From Mytilus trossulus (taxonomy: Eukaryota > Mollusca > Bivalvia > Mytilida > Mytilidae), in NCBI RefSeq assembly GCF_036588685.1, contig NC_086379.1, positions 76,291,727-76,355,726 of the forward strand: 64,000 bases of DNA, written 5' to 3'. This document shows, piece by piece, positions 10,997 through 22,568 of this stretch. A program made the position numbers and the translations under genes. Each line of letters begins with the position of its first letter. The first letter of the stretch is position 1. The notes below the pieces were generated by a model. The model ran no database searches, had not been told where the DNA came from, and was given only the letters and a program-made list of their open reading frames with translations.

Positions 10997-12695
10997 GGAA
11001 AGGTCAATTATCCATATGTATATATTCATCTGCAAATTTACAGATCTTACATTGTTGGGTTGATGTTTAGACGAGTTGTATATACATAATGTACACAGCC
11101 ATGTATCACCATCACTGTTGGTGATACAATGGATAAATCTGTTGTAGAGTTGTCACAGCCTCAGGCGTACTAATATAATTATTTTTTTTTATTTTTTTTT
11201 AATAAAATAAATCCTTTATTGCACATTTCTCTGCTGTTTACAACTTACTCGACTCACAGCATTCAGTCGAGTATCCCTGTAAATTAGTTACTGTTTAACC
11301 AGGGAGATTATACAGTAAAAATATTAACTATTAATTATGATTAGTTATACAATAATAATATATAAATACATTGATTTTGACAATTTGTCTTTTGCAGTTT
11401 CCTCATATAATTATATATACATGTTTATACAGATATATGGATAGTCTAACTTATGCCGTTTCCGTTTTTAACCATAAAATTTTATAGAACTTGTTCTCTA
11501 TGCACATTTATACCAACAAAGACACATCCAATTGGAATATAGGTACATGTAGTTTCATTTTCGAAATAAATCTCGTGTTTCTCGCCAATTATGGAAATTT
11601 AGGTAAAATACACACCCCCCCTCCCTTTTTCGTTACATAAATCATGGATCTGACCCTAGTACCAGAGAGAGAAGATTGCCCCATTCAAACAACAAATTTT
11701 GAATTTATAATTAGCAAAAACATCAGAAATGTACAGATTTTGTTATATTGAAGGTCTATCTAAAATTTCATAATTAAAAAAATGTCCTCAAAGTTGTTAT
11801 TGACTGCCTTACACATGAAGTTCATTGCTGTCGGATTTTTTTAAAGAAATTTAACTAGATAAACTTACGGAAATATAATTAGGAATACACTTTACATTCA
11901 TAAACAAAAAAAATAAGTTTCTATAGGCATAAGAATGTATAAACTAAACTTTGTCAGATGAAAAGGTCAAAATGGACGGCAAATTTCAGCTTTTTATTGC
12001 TCCGCTTGGCTATGAAAAATATAAAATAAACTATCGCACCAACCTTGCACCAAAAAGATTTTTTATCCGAAGTTTGATATGTATGAACTTGTCAAAATGT
12101 TAAAATTTCTAATTGGTGCAAGCATGGTGCGGTGGTCAAAATTTAGAAAAACCATCAAATTTTCGGTATTTTTGCTAATTTTCCCAATAATGACGTCATT
12201 TGCACCTACCATTGTGACTTCATTGAACCTTTTTTAGTTAAATAAAATCATTTTTTTAAAATCATTTACTCATATTCTAATAATTTATGGAGAAAAATGT
12301 GCTCTGTTAGAATTTTTATTATCTTGTAAATCAAGGTCATTAAAGCCCCTACTCCTTTAAATTTACTTATTTCAAGCAGCCATGTAAAAAGGGTCTCATT
12401 TATAGCCTTGATTTTAAGTTTTGTGTTACCTGACTTTTCACAATAAGATTACAGTGTTATCTTTAACTTTATTATGTGTAGGATAGTATAAAGATAAAGA
12501 GAAGTTTAATCTGACTTTATTCATCATGAACTTCATCAAATTAAAAACAGGTGACAAATATTTATTTGACATTTTCATAGCTGTTTAGTATTATCATTAT
12601 TTAAGAAAAATCAAATGTATTAGTCAATTGCTTATTTTCATTCATGTGGGATATTAATTCTTACAGTCTTGTTTGAATGAATATTTGAAGGGGAG
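10997..12695. other. Non-coding region
   Basis: Contains a poly-T/A-rich tract at about 11180-11215 and otherwise unassigned AT-rich sequence. No exon recognised. Confidence 0.4.
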
Positions 12696-12696
12696 T

Positions 12697-12738
12697 ATGT
12701 CACCAGAGACATATAATATTATATGTCTCTGATGTCAC
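12697..12738. mobile_element. 28-bp perfect palindrome flanked by a 7-bp direct repeat
   Basis: A perfect 28-bp inverted repeat (12704-12731; each arm CAGAGACATATAAT) is bordered immediately on both sides by ATGTCAC (12697-12703 and 12732-12738). The layout is that of a tiny transposon insertion with target-site duplication. Longer relatives are at 22058-22100 and 32883-32923. Confidence 0.7.
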
Positions 12739-12949
12739 TGACTGCCTTAAAATTTTCCTACTAAAAGCCCCCTCTTTATCTGCCTCTGATATCTTTATGT
12801 TGTCCTTTTGTTAGTAATAATTCCTTTTGTCCCCTCTAACTCGAAGGAAAGAGATTTTTGTTTGCATAGTTTTAATGCAAGTTATTTCTGAGAACTGAAA
12901 TGGATGAAAACAGAAATTAACCAACCATTATGTGCAGTGACATGTTACC

Positions 12950-15900
12950 AGCCTTCAATTAAATCCTCTGCTTGATACAACTCTGAATTTTGATTGTGGT
13001 TAATCTGACATAGAATAGGATTCTGATACATAATGAATGTGGACTAATAACTTGTGGTTAATCTGACATAGAATAGGATTCTGATACATAATGAATGTGG
13101 TCTAATAACTTGTGGTTAATCTGACACAGAATAGGATTCTGATACATAATGAATGTGGTCTAATAACTTGTGGTTAATCTGACATAGAATAGGATTCTGA
13201 TACATAATGAATGTGGTCTAATAACTTGTGGTTAATCTGACATAGAATAGGATTCTGATACATAATGAATGTGGTCTAATAACTTGTTGTTAATCTGACA
13301 TAGAATAGGATTCTGATACATAATGAATGTGGTCTAATAACTTGTGGTTAATCTGACATAGAATAGGATTCTGATACATAATGAATGTGGTCTAATAACT
13401 TGTGGTTAATCTGACATAGAATAGGATTCTGATACATAATGAATGTGGTCTAATAACTTGTTGTTAATCTGACATAGAATAGGATTCTGATACATAATGA
13501 ATGTGGTCTAATAACTTGTTGTTAATCTGACATAGAATAGGATTCTGATACATAATGAATGTGGTCTAATAACTTGTGGTTAATCTGACACAGAATAGGA
13601 TTCTGATACATAATGAATGTGGACTAATAACTTGTGGTTAATCTGACATAGAATAGGATTCTGATACATAATGAATGTGGTCTAATAACTTGTGGTTAAT
13701 CTGACATAGAATAGGATTCTGATACATAATGAATGTGGTCTAATAACTTGTGGTTAATCTGACACAGAATAGGATTCTGATACATAATGAATGTGGTCTA
13801 ATAACTTGTTGTTAATCTGACACAGAATAGGATTCTGATACATAATGAATGTGGTCTAATAACTTGTGATTAATCTGACATAGAATAGGATTCTGATACA
13901 TAATGAATGTGGTCTAATAACTTGTGGTTAATCTGACATAGAATAGGATTCTGATACATAATGAATGTGGTCTAATAACTTGTGGTTAATCTGACATAGA
14001 ATAGGATTCTGATACATAATGAATGTGGTCTAATAACTTGTTGTTAATCTGACATAGAATAGGATTCTGATACATAATGAATGTGGTCTAATAACTTGTG
14101 GTTAATCTGACATAGAATAGGATTCTGATACATAATGAATGTGGTCTAATAACTTGTGGTTAATCTGACATAGAATAGGATTCTGATACATAATGAATGT
14201 GGTCTAATAACTTGTTGTTAATCTGACATAGAATAGGATTCTGATACATAATGAATGTGGTCTAATAACTTGTTGTTAATCTGACATAGAATAGGATTCT
14301 GATACATAATGAATGTGGTCTAATAACTTGTTGTTAATCTGACATAGAATAGGATTCTGATACATAATGAATGTGGTCTAATAACTTGTTGTTAATCTGA
14401 CATAGCATAGGATTCTGATACATAATGAATGTGGTCTAATAACTTGTGGTTAATCTGACATAGAATAGGATTCTGATACATAATGAATGTGGTCTAATAA
14501 CTTGTGGTTAATCTGACATAGAATAGGATTCTGATACATAATGAATGTGGTCTAATTACTTGTGGTTAATCTGACATATAATAGGATTCTGATACATAAT
14601 GAATGTGGTCTAATAACTTGTGGTTGATCTGACATAGAATAGGATTCTGATACATAATGAATGTGGTCTAATAACTTGTGGTTAATCTGACACAGAATAG
14701 GATTCTGATACATAATGAATGTGGTCTAATAACTTGTTGTTAATCTGACATAGAATAGGATTCTGATACATAATGAATGTGGTCTAATAACTTGTGGTTA
14801 ATCTGACATAGAATAGGATTCTGATACATAATGAATGTGGTCTAATAACTTGTTGTTAATCTGACATAGAATAGAATTCTGATACATAATGAATGTGGTC
14901 TAATAACTTGTTGTTAATCTGACATAGAATAGGATTCTGATACATAATGAATGTGGTCTAATAACTTGTGGTTAATCTGACATAGAATAGGATTCTGATA
15001 CATAATGAATGTGGTCTAATAACTTGTGGTTAATCTGACATAGAATAGGATTCTGATACATAATGAATGTGGTCTAATAACTTGTGGTTAATCTGACACA
15101 GAATAGGATTCTGATACATAATGAATGTGGTCTAATAACTTGTGGTTAATCTGACATAGAATAGGATTCTGATACATAATGAATGTGGTCTAATAACTTG
15201 TGGTTAATCTGACATAGAATAGGATTCTGATACATAATGAATGTGGTCTAATAACTTGTTGTTAATCTGACATAGAATAGGATTCTGATACATAATGAAT
15301 GTGGTCTAATAACTTGTGGTTAATCTGACATAGAATAGGATTCTGATACATAATGAATGTGGTCTAATAACTTGTTGTTAATCTGACATAGAATAGGATT
15401 CTGATACATAATGAATGTGGTCTAATAACTTGTGGTTAATCTGACATAGAATAGGATTCTGATACATAATGAATGTGGTCTAATAACTTGTGGTTGATCT
15501 GACATAGAATAGGATTCTGATACATAATGAATGTGGTCTAATAACTTGTTGTTAATCTGACATAGAATAGGATTCTGATACATAATGAATGTGGTCTAAT
15601 AACTTGTTGTTAATCTGACATAGAATAGGATTCTGATACATAATGAATGTGGTCTAATAACTTGTTGTTAATCTGACATAGAATAGGATTCTGATACATA
15701 ATGAATGTGGTCTAATAACTTGTTGTTAATCTGACACAGAATAGGATTCTGATACATAATGAATGTGGTCTAATAACTTGTGGTTAATCTGACACAGAAT
15801 AGGATTCTGATACATAATGAATGTGGTCTAATAACTTGTGGTTAATCTGACATAGAATAGGATTCTGATACATAATGAATGTGGTCTAATAACTTGTTGT

Positions 15901-17620
15901 TAATCTGACATAGAATAGGATTCTGATACATAATGAATGTGGTCTAATAACTTGTTGTTAATCTGACATAGAATAGGATTCTGATACATAATGAATGTGG
16001 TCTAATAACTTGTTGTTAATCTGACACAAAATAGGATTCTGATACATAATGAATGTGGTCTAATAATTTGTGGTTAATCTGACATAGAATAGGATTCTGA
16101 TACATAATGAATGTGGTCTAATAACTTGTGGTGAATCTGACACAGAATAAGATTCTGATACATAATGAATGTGGTCTAGTAACTTGTTGTTAATCTGACA
16201 TAGAATAGGATTCTGATACATAATGAATGTGGTCTAATAACTTGTTGTTAATCTGACACAGAATAGGATTCTGATACATAATGAATGTGGTCTAATAACT
16301 TGTTGTTAATCTGACATAGAATAGGATTCTGATACATAATGAATGTGGTCTAATAACTTGTGGTTAATCTGACACAGAATAGGATTCTGATACATAATGA
16401 ATGTGGTCTAATAACTTGTTGTTAATCTGACACAGAATAGGATTCTGATACATAATGAATGTGGTCTAATAACTTGTGGTTAATCTGACACAGAATAGGA
16501 TTCTGATACATAATGAATGTGGTCTAATAACTTGTGGTTAATCTGACACAGAATAGGATTCTGATACATAATGAATGTGGTCTAATAACTTGTTGTTAAT
16601 CTGACACAGAATAGGATTCTGATACATAATGAATGTGGTCTAATAACTTGTTGTTAATCTGACATAGAATAGGATTCTGATACATAATGAATGTGGTCTA
16701 ATAACTTGTTGTTAATCTGACATAGAATAGGATTCTGATACATAATGAATGTGGTCTAATAACTTGTGGTTAATCTGACATAGAATAGGATTCTGATACA
16801 TAATGAATGTGGTATAATAACTTGTGATTAATCTGACATAGAATAGGATTCTGATACATAATGAATGTGGTCTAATAACTTGTTGTTAATCTGACATAGA
16901 ATAGGATTCTGATACATAATGAATGTGGTCTGGTAACTTGTTGTTAATCTGACACAGAATAGGATTCTGATACATAATGAATGTGGTCTAATAACTTGTG
17001 GTTAATCTGACATAGAATAGGATTCTGATACATAATGAATGTGGTCTAATAACTTGTGATTAATCTGACATAGAATAGGATTCTGATACATAATGAATGT
17101 GGTCTAATAACTTGTGGTTAATCTGACATAGAACAGGATTCTGATACATAATGAATGTGGTCTAATAACTTGTGGTTAATCTGACATAGAATAGAATTCT
17201 GATACATAATGAATGTGGTCTAATAACTTGTTGTTAATCTGACATAGAATAGGATTCTGATACAAAATGAATGTGGACTAATAACTTGTTGTTAATCTGA
17301 CATAGAATAGGATTCTGATACAAAATGAATGTGGTCTAATAACTTGTGGTTAATCTGACACAGCATAGGCCCTTTGATGGCCCCTTATTCTTACATGTTC
17401 AGGGAAATTAATCAAAAACTCAATCCAAGCCTTTCCATTGTTACGGTACATGTATATATGGAACCTTGTGGTACAATGCCAGAGAGATCCATACAGTTAC
17501 ACACAAGTTATTGTCCTGAAACTAGAAAAATGCTTGTTTTTGTCCACTTTTTGGCCCTTAATTCCTATGAAAAATTTGTAAGGGTTCCGCGGAACCCAGT
17601 GTCTCGCCTACTTTTGCTGT
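12950..17620 (+). repeat. Dispersed-repeat copy that hosts the 58-bp satellite
   Basis: The left flank (cttgatacaactctgaattt, about 12972) and the right flank (ggccctttgatggcccctta ... cacaagttattgtcctgaaac ... ttggcccttaattcc, 17368-17565) match consecutive parts of the dispersed family seen at 31770-33130. The 58-bp array therefore expanded inside one copy of this family. A short frame at 17374-17622 lies in the repeat and is not a gene. Confidence 0.75.
12996..17369 (+). repeat. 58-bp satellite/minisatellite array, about 75 copies
   Basis: Unbroken head-to-tail 58-bp units: (g)tggttaatctgacatagaa, taggattctgatacataatg, aatgtggtctaataactt. Copies are nearly identical. The main variable positions are gtGgtt/gtTgtt, acaTag/acaCag and ggTcta/ggActa. 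The single-copy counterpart at about 31860-31925 (aacataggtttctgacagag, agaatgaatgtggtctgaga) shows the ancestral context. No promoter or coding function is seen. Confidence 0.98.
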
Positions 17621-17669
17621 AAATCGCAGGCTCAACAAAACTGAGGAAAAAAGTCAATAAAAATATTCC

Positions 17670-19275
17670 TCTTGATACTATCTTATGATTGTGAGAAGCT
17701 AATCTGTCCAATTTTGGTAAAAATCTATGATAGTTTAATGAATATAATAAATGTTTTGAAAACTTTAACTGCAGACTGTATGTAAGGTAAACTGGAAGAA
17801 AATTAAAGTCCATTTAAAAGAAAAATACAGAAAAAATGGAGTTCTGTTTTTACAAAATTTACTTCTGGATACTATCTGATGATCATAAGGGGACGACCAT
17901 TTGATATTCTGGGGGGGGCCAGGAGGATTTGTTTTTGATCGGTTATTTATTTTTGTAAACTAAGAGGACACATTATTCATTTTCTGCACTATTGAAGCAA
18001 GATTTTTCATTTTCATTAAAGCAAGGGACTGATTATTCATTTTCACAACTATATTTATGATATTCGAAAACATACAATTTTAAAAATATTTGTTAATTAT
18101 GAATAATACATGTACAGTCAAGTTATTGTGTATCATTTAATCAAAATTAATCATTAAATCCCCTGCAAAAATTTTAAGATTCAAGATTTTATTCATAACC
18201 TCAGACACATACTTGTGTACAAGAGGACAATATATACAAACATATTAAGATAATACATAGCGAGACAGGACAAACGAAACACAAATACATAGTATATTAT
18301 AAAAGACAATTGGTATAATTAGATTAAGTATTTTATACTTTTCTCCACGAAAAGAATCATTTATATACCCAAGGAATTGTATAATATACAATTCCTTGAT
18401 ATACCCAACCAATATACATGTATTGAATATATACAATGTACATAGTATTAAAGTTTGGTGTAGGTAGCCTTTTCAAAAGTATTGTCAAACATATTTCGCC
18501 GAGCGGAGCGAGGCAAAAATTTTTTTGAAGGGTTTTGGGACCGCTGAAGGCCCAAGAAGCTAAAGACCTGCTGAGTTATTTATTTTCAATACATTCCAAG
18601 TCAGGTAATTTATTTTCAAACTACCAAAGAACAAACCATTTATTTTTGTAATTATCAAGGCTAAGTTATTTATTTTCAAAATCCTCCTGGCCCCCCCCAG
18701 AATATCAAATGGTCGTCCCCTAAATAAGCTTCTGTCAAAGATTGGTACAAACCCAGGATAGTTTAAGAAAGTTATTAAAATTCTAAAAACTTTAACCACA
18801 GAGTGAATGTAATGTTACCCAGCAGAAAAACTAAGTCCATTTATAAGTAAAATACGGAAAAATGCATTTATTTTTTTACAAAATTTACTTCTGGATACTA
18901 TCTTATGATCATAAACAAACTTCTGTCAAAGATTGGTACAAACCCAGGATAGTTTGAGAAAGTAATTAAAATTTCAAAAACTTTAACCACAGAGTGAATG
19001 TTATGTTTCCCCGTAGAAAAAACTAAGTCCATTTATAAGTAAAATACGGAAAAATGCATTTATTTTTTTACAAAATTTACTTCTGGATACTATCTTATGA
19101 TCATAAACAAACTTCTGTCAAAGTTTGGTACAAACCCAGGATAGTTTGAGAAAGTTATTAAAATTTCAAAAACTTTAACCACAGAGTGAATGTTATGTTT
19201 CCCCGCAGAAAAACTAAGTCCATTTATAAGTAAAATACGGAAAAAATGGAATTTTATTTTTATAAAATTTACTGC
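17670..19275 (+). repeat. ~192-bp tandem repeat, 4-5 units, interrupted by a MITE
   Basis: Units begin near ttctggatactatcttatga at about 17672 (diverged), 17861, 18887 and 19079, with a partial start at about 19270. The spacing is 191-192 bp once the 832-bp insertion at 17889-18720 is removed. Each unit holds caaagattggtacaaaccca and tttaaccacagagtgaatgt. The unit length is a multiple of three, so open frames cross several units, but I see no protein signature. Confidence 0.88.
17889..18720. mobile_element. PIF/Harbinger-like MITE, 832 bp
   Basis: Termini are ggggacgaccatttgatatt and its exact inverse at the right end, flanked by TAA on both sides (17886-17888 and 18721-18723). The TIR extends about 40 bp through the G-run. 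A 3-bp TWA target duplication with G-rich TIR starts fits PIF/Harbinger. It lies inside one unit of the 192-bp tandem repeat, whose period is restored when it is removed. No transposase. Confidence 0.85.
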
Positions 19276-19339
19276 TGGACGGAATGTAGGATCGCTTAGT
19301 CTCGCTTTTTCGACTAAAGTCGAAGGCTCGACAAAAATG

Positions 19340-19995
19340 ACCCACACCTATTCGCCCAACTTTTTCACCAAAACGCCCCACTTTTGTTTACCAACTCGCC
19401 CCACTTATGAAAAAAGTTAAAATCCAATTTAAATAGATGGGATAACTTGCTTTATTTATGAAAAGGGTAAAAAATCCCTCTGAAATAAGGTCTGCCACCT
19501 CGCCTCAATTCTGATGAATTAAGTACTGGTAATGCCAACTAGCCCCACTTGATGCAAAAGATACAATCCCATTGTATATCTATCTTCCTATACCACTCAT
19601 ATTAAAATAAAATCAATACCTGTGAAAACCTTAGATAAACACTGTCATGCTTTTCCGGTTTGAATGGTTTTACACTAGACATATTGGGGCTCTTTTTAAA
19701 GATAATCGTTTGGTGTGAGCCAAGGCTTTGACCTATAATGGCTTTTCTTTTATAAATTGCAATTTGTTCCTTTATGTTGAAATAAAGCAGAAAGAAGTGA
19801 GTATCAGTATTTCTGACGCGAATGCCAACTAGCCCCACTTGTGAAAACTAGAGAAATCCTGATAAAATGAGTCTTGCCAACTCGCCCCACTTATGAAAAA
19901 TATAAAAAGTCCTGATGAATTGAGTCATGCAACACATAGTCAATAAACATAATTTTAATAATTTTTCGCTTTTAAGAGGGGCGAGTTGGAAATTA
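19340..19995 (+). repeat. Left arm of a fold-back repeat (ccaactcgccccactt blocks)
   Basis: Several degenerate repeats of 'ccaactcgccccacttatga' plus A-rich spacer. The same blocks recur in reverse complement at 21558-22170. A Tc1-like transposon occupies the middle. The open frames here are not supported as genes. Confidence 0.7.
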
Positions 19996-20132
19996 TATAT
20001 ATATACACATGGAAAAAAGTATTGCAACACCTTGATTTTTTAAAACTTGAAAAATCAGCTTCTGTTTTTAGATGAAATATAATAAAATATTTCTATAATA
20101 TTATTGAAACATAGTTTATGATAACATTGGCA

Positions 20133-20371
20133 TTTATTGTGAACCCTATTGAGCCTTTCCATAGATTCACCTGATAGTTACCTGTCCATTTAAACTTTTG
20201 GCAGTTCTATTGTCCCATCTAACAAATACAACAGGTTTTGTTCTCTGTGTAGTTTATTCACCAGGACCTTTAAATTTCTTCTAAGAGAAATCTATCACTC
20301 ATTGATTAATCTACCTGGACAGGTAACTTGCAGGTGAATCTATGGAAAGGCTCAATAGGGTTCGCAATAAA
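20133..20371. mobile_element. 239-bp MITE nested in the Tc1 element
   Basis: The left end tttattgtgaaccctattga and the right end (tttattgcgaaccctattga when reverse complemented) form TIRs of about 50 bp that continue through cctttccatagattcacctg. It lies between the Tc1 left TIR and the transposase C-terminus. Confidence 0.8.
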
Positions 20372-20523
20372 AGAACAAAAAATGTTTGACAAAAAAATGA
20401 TTTATATAACCACAATTGTAATGAGGTGTTTTTTGTTAAAAAAAATGCATTTCACAACTTTTACTGTAGTTGAACTTCACAATGTCAGACATTTCAAAGT
20501 TAATCTTCAGATGACTGGTCACA

Positions 20524-21290
20524 TCATGGGTGATCGTTATACGCCAAAGAATTAATACTTTGTGCGCAGCCTTCATTCAAACAGATAACCGCATCATAAC
20601 CTCCTCTGATTCCTGGCATAAATCGACTTATTCGTTGCACAGGTAGCAGCAACCATTTCTGATGAAGGGCATTGTTTATTTCATGATATGTTTGAACTGG
20701 GGTGTCCTTTCGCGCACTTTTCGCCCAATAGTGTCCATATATGCTCGATATGGTTCAAATCAGGGCTACGATCGGGCCAAGGAAGATGAACCGAATTCTA
20801 TGAGAACATTGAATCTTCCTCCACGATGCTAATTTTCAACTTTGGCGACCTCTGCACAACATTGCATAGGGAAAACTGAGTGTCTGTTTGAAGGCAAAGG
20901 TCTCCGATATGGTCTTATCGCACAATAACCAGTAGCGATGAGTCGATCTCGACCAGTTCTTATTAAAAGGCTCCTGTATACCCACCACTCTCTTTTGAGG
21001 ATTGTATTGCATGCAACGGGTTTCCTTCTGACCAACCTTCATTATGCTTGATTTTCCCTAGCAAATGGTATAGGGGGTCTTCTTTATCACAGAAGGTCTT
21101 TAACATCGTTCATTGTCAGATTTTTATTCTCAAAACGACTCATAGTGGAATAGTGATGACCAACAATACGTGCAGTTGTTACAGCGACATCCCTGCTTCT
21201 CTCATGCTGATAATCTGCCATCTTGCTGCAGTTAAGAGTTGTCGAGGAACCATTACAAGGTGTCAAACACATAACTTTAAAAACTTGGTT
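20524..21290 (-). pseudogene. Tc1-like transposase, frameshifted
   Basis: Reading the minus strand in pieces gives an N-terminal helix-turn-helix-like part (HERSRDVAVTTARIVGHHYS), a linker (LIATGYCAIRPYRRPLPSNR), the DDE-domain signature WPDRSPDLNHIEHIWTLLGE and a C-terminal tail (SRFMPGIRGGYDAVICLNEG). The frame changes at least once, near 20698 just after GEKCAKGHP, and again further upstream. No continuous frame of the expected ~340 residues remains. PDLN-IEH-W is the diagnostic Tc1 motif. The copy is not expected to be active. Confidence 0.85.
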
Positions 21291-21557
21291 ATTTAAAGCG
21301 TTGAAAACAATGAGGATAAAAACATCTGTTTTGCTGTTTACGGGTACAGTAGCTGCATGTGCAGATAAGAACTGATCAAGTCAATATTTATTAATTAAAC
21401 TCAGGTGATACATAAATATTATATATATAATGTTAACTAATTATATTTCGCCAAATTATATCATACAAAAAATAAAGAGTGTTTTTTTAATTTCAATTTC
21501 AATTTGGTGTTGCAATACTTTTTTCCATGTATATAGATTAAACAAATTTCATTAATG

Positions 21558-22170
21558 ATTAAGTGGGGAGAGCTGGCAGGAGAAAAATTAACACGATTTA
21601 ACCCTTTTCACAAATGGGGCGAGTTGATATTCTGTCCCATGAACGAATTTTCACAAATGAACTGTGAAATAGAGTTCAAGAAGACACAATACACCTTATT
21701 GTAATCCCGGCTGACCCGGCCGCTTAATTGAACTTTTAACGCATACAACAATCACTTTTCCATTGTGACGTCAGATATTTTGTATTGTGACGTCAAAATT
21801 TTACTGGAACCTGTGTGATATCCAGTAATGGCAGACAAATAGCGATAAGGTGTATTTCATAGAACACTTTTTTGGCTTTATACATTAATTTTGGCAGTAG
21901 AAAAATTAACAGGATTTATCGATAACCATTTTCACAAGTGGGGCATTTTATTTTAAAATGGAGCTAGTTGGTAAACCAGTTTGGGGTGATTTTTTCAAAA
22001 GTGGGACAAGATGGTGAAAAATTCACAGGTACTTGTTTCTGTCAATGTGAGGTTTACCTGAGACTACTATAACACAGTGATATAGAAGTCTCAGACTCAG
22101 GGTTTACTAACCCCACATAATAATTTGATACTAAGAAAGAAGTGCCTGAGGAATAAGTGGGGCGATTTGT
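21558..22170 (-). repeat. Right arm of the fold-back repeat (aagtggggcgagttgg blocks)
   Basis: Inverse of the blocks at 19340-19995, for example 'acaaatggggcgagttgata' at about 21611 and 'aagtggggcatttta' at 21937. The arms could pair over several hundred bases. Confidence 0.65.
22051..22107. mobile_element. 43-bp palindromic insertion with 7-bp target duplication
   Basis: An insert at 22058-22100 begins CTGAGACTACTATAACAC and ends GAAGTCTCAGACTCAG. GGTTTAC flanks it exactly on both sides (22051-22057 and 22101-22107). It shares its left 18 bases with the insert at 32883-32923. Confidence 0.75.
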
Positions 22171-22568
22171 CTTGCTTCCTTGGTGTTATATTGCTGTTGG
22201 TTTGGTTTTTTTAAAACTGGATTGTTGAATATTTATACTGCGTCGCAGTTAAACTTTTATCACAAACTTCAGGAATGTTGTCAAACCAAAACAAATCTCC
22301 TGAAAACCATGAACAAATAAGACATTTCTTTCGTCTCGCTTTTGTCTATTACATAATATCTCCCTTTCTCGTCTATAAATACCTTATTTATGATTCTTAG
22401 AGCCATTAAGTTGGTATATTTTCACTATTTACACATTACTGTGACTTTTTTCTGTTTCGAGTTCGTTTTTCTCAGGTTTCGGTTTAGAGTTGTCTCCCAC
22501 TAGACACTTTTGGAACCTCTCTTACTTTTTCGGATTCTTTGTCCACTGGTCTAATTTTCCCAGGCAAC
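22171..22568 (+). promoter_or_regulatory. Upstream region of CISD2
   Basis: About 400 bp between the repeat block and the CISD2 start codon. No TATA box or other firm element can be named. AT-rich, with the repeat-like phrase gtttcggtttagagttgtct near 22480. Confidence 0.3.

Larger units (their letters stand above)
20006..21531 (-). mobile_element. Tc1/mariner-like transposon, degenerate
   Basis: Terminal inverted repeats (acatggaaaaaagtattgca at the left; inverse tgcaatacttttttccatgt at the right) lie in TA-rich flanks. The element is about 1.53 kb, the usual Tc1 size. It contains a broken minus-strand transposase (20524-21290) and a nested MITE (20133-20371), and is itself inserted between the arms of a fold-back repeat. 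Confidence 0.88.

Noticed and set aside
12996..17369. CRISPR-like array
   Set aside because: Units are contiguous 58-bp copies with no unique spacers, in animal DNA. This is a satellite.
17670..19347. Repetitive protein encoded by the 192-bp (64-codon) tandem repeat
   Set aside because: Open frames occur because the unit is a multiple of three. Stops appear in several units, there is no start or splice context, and a MITE interrupts it.
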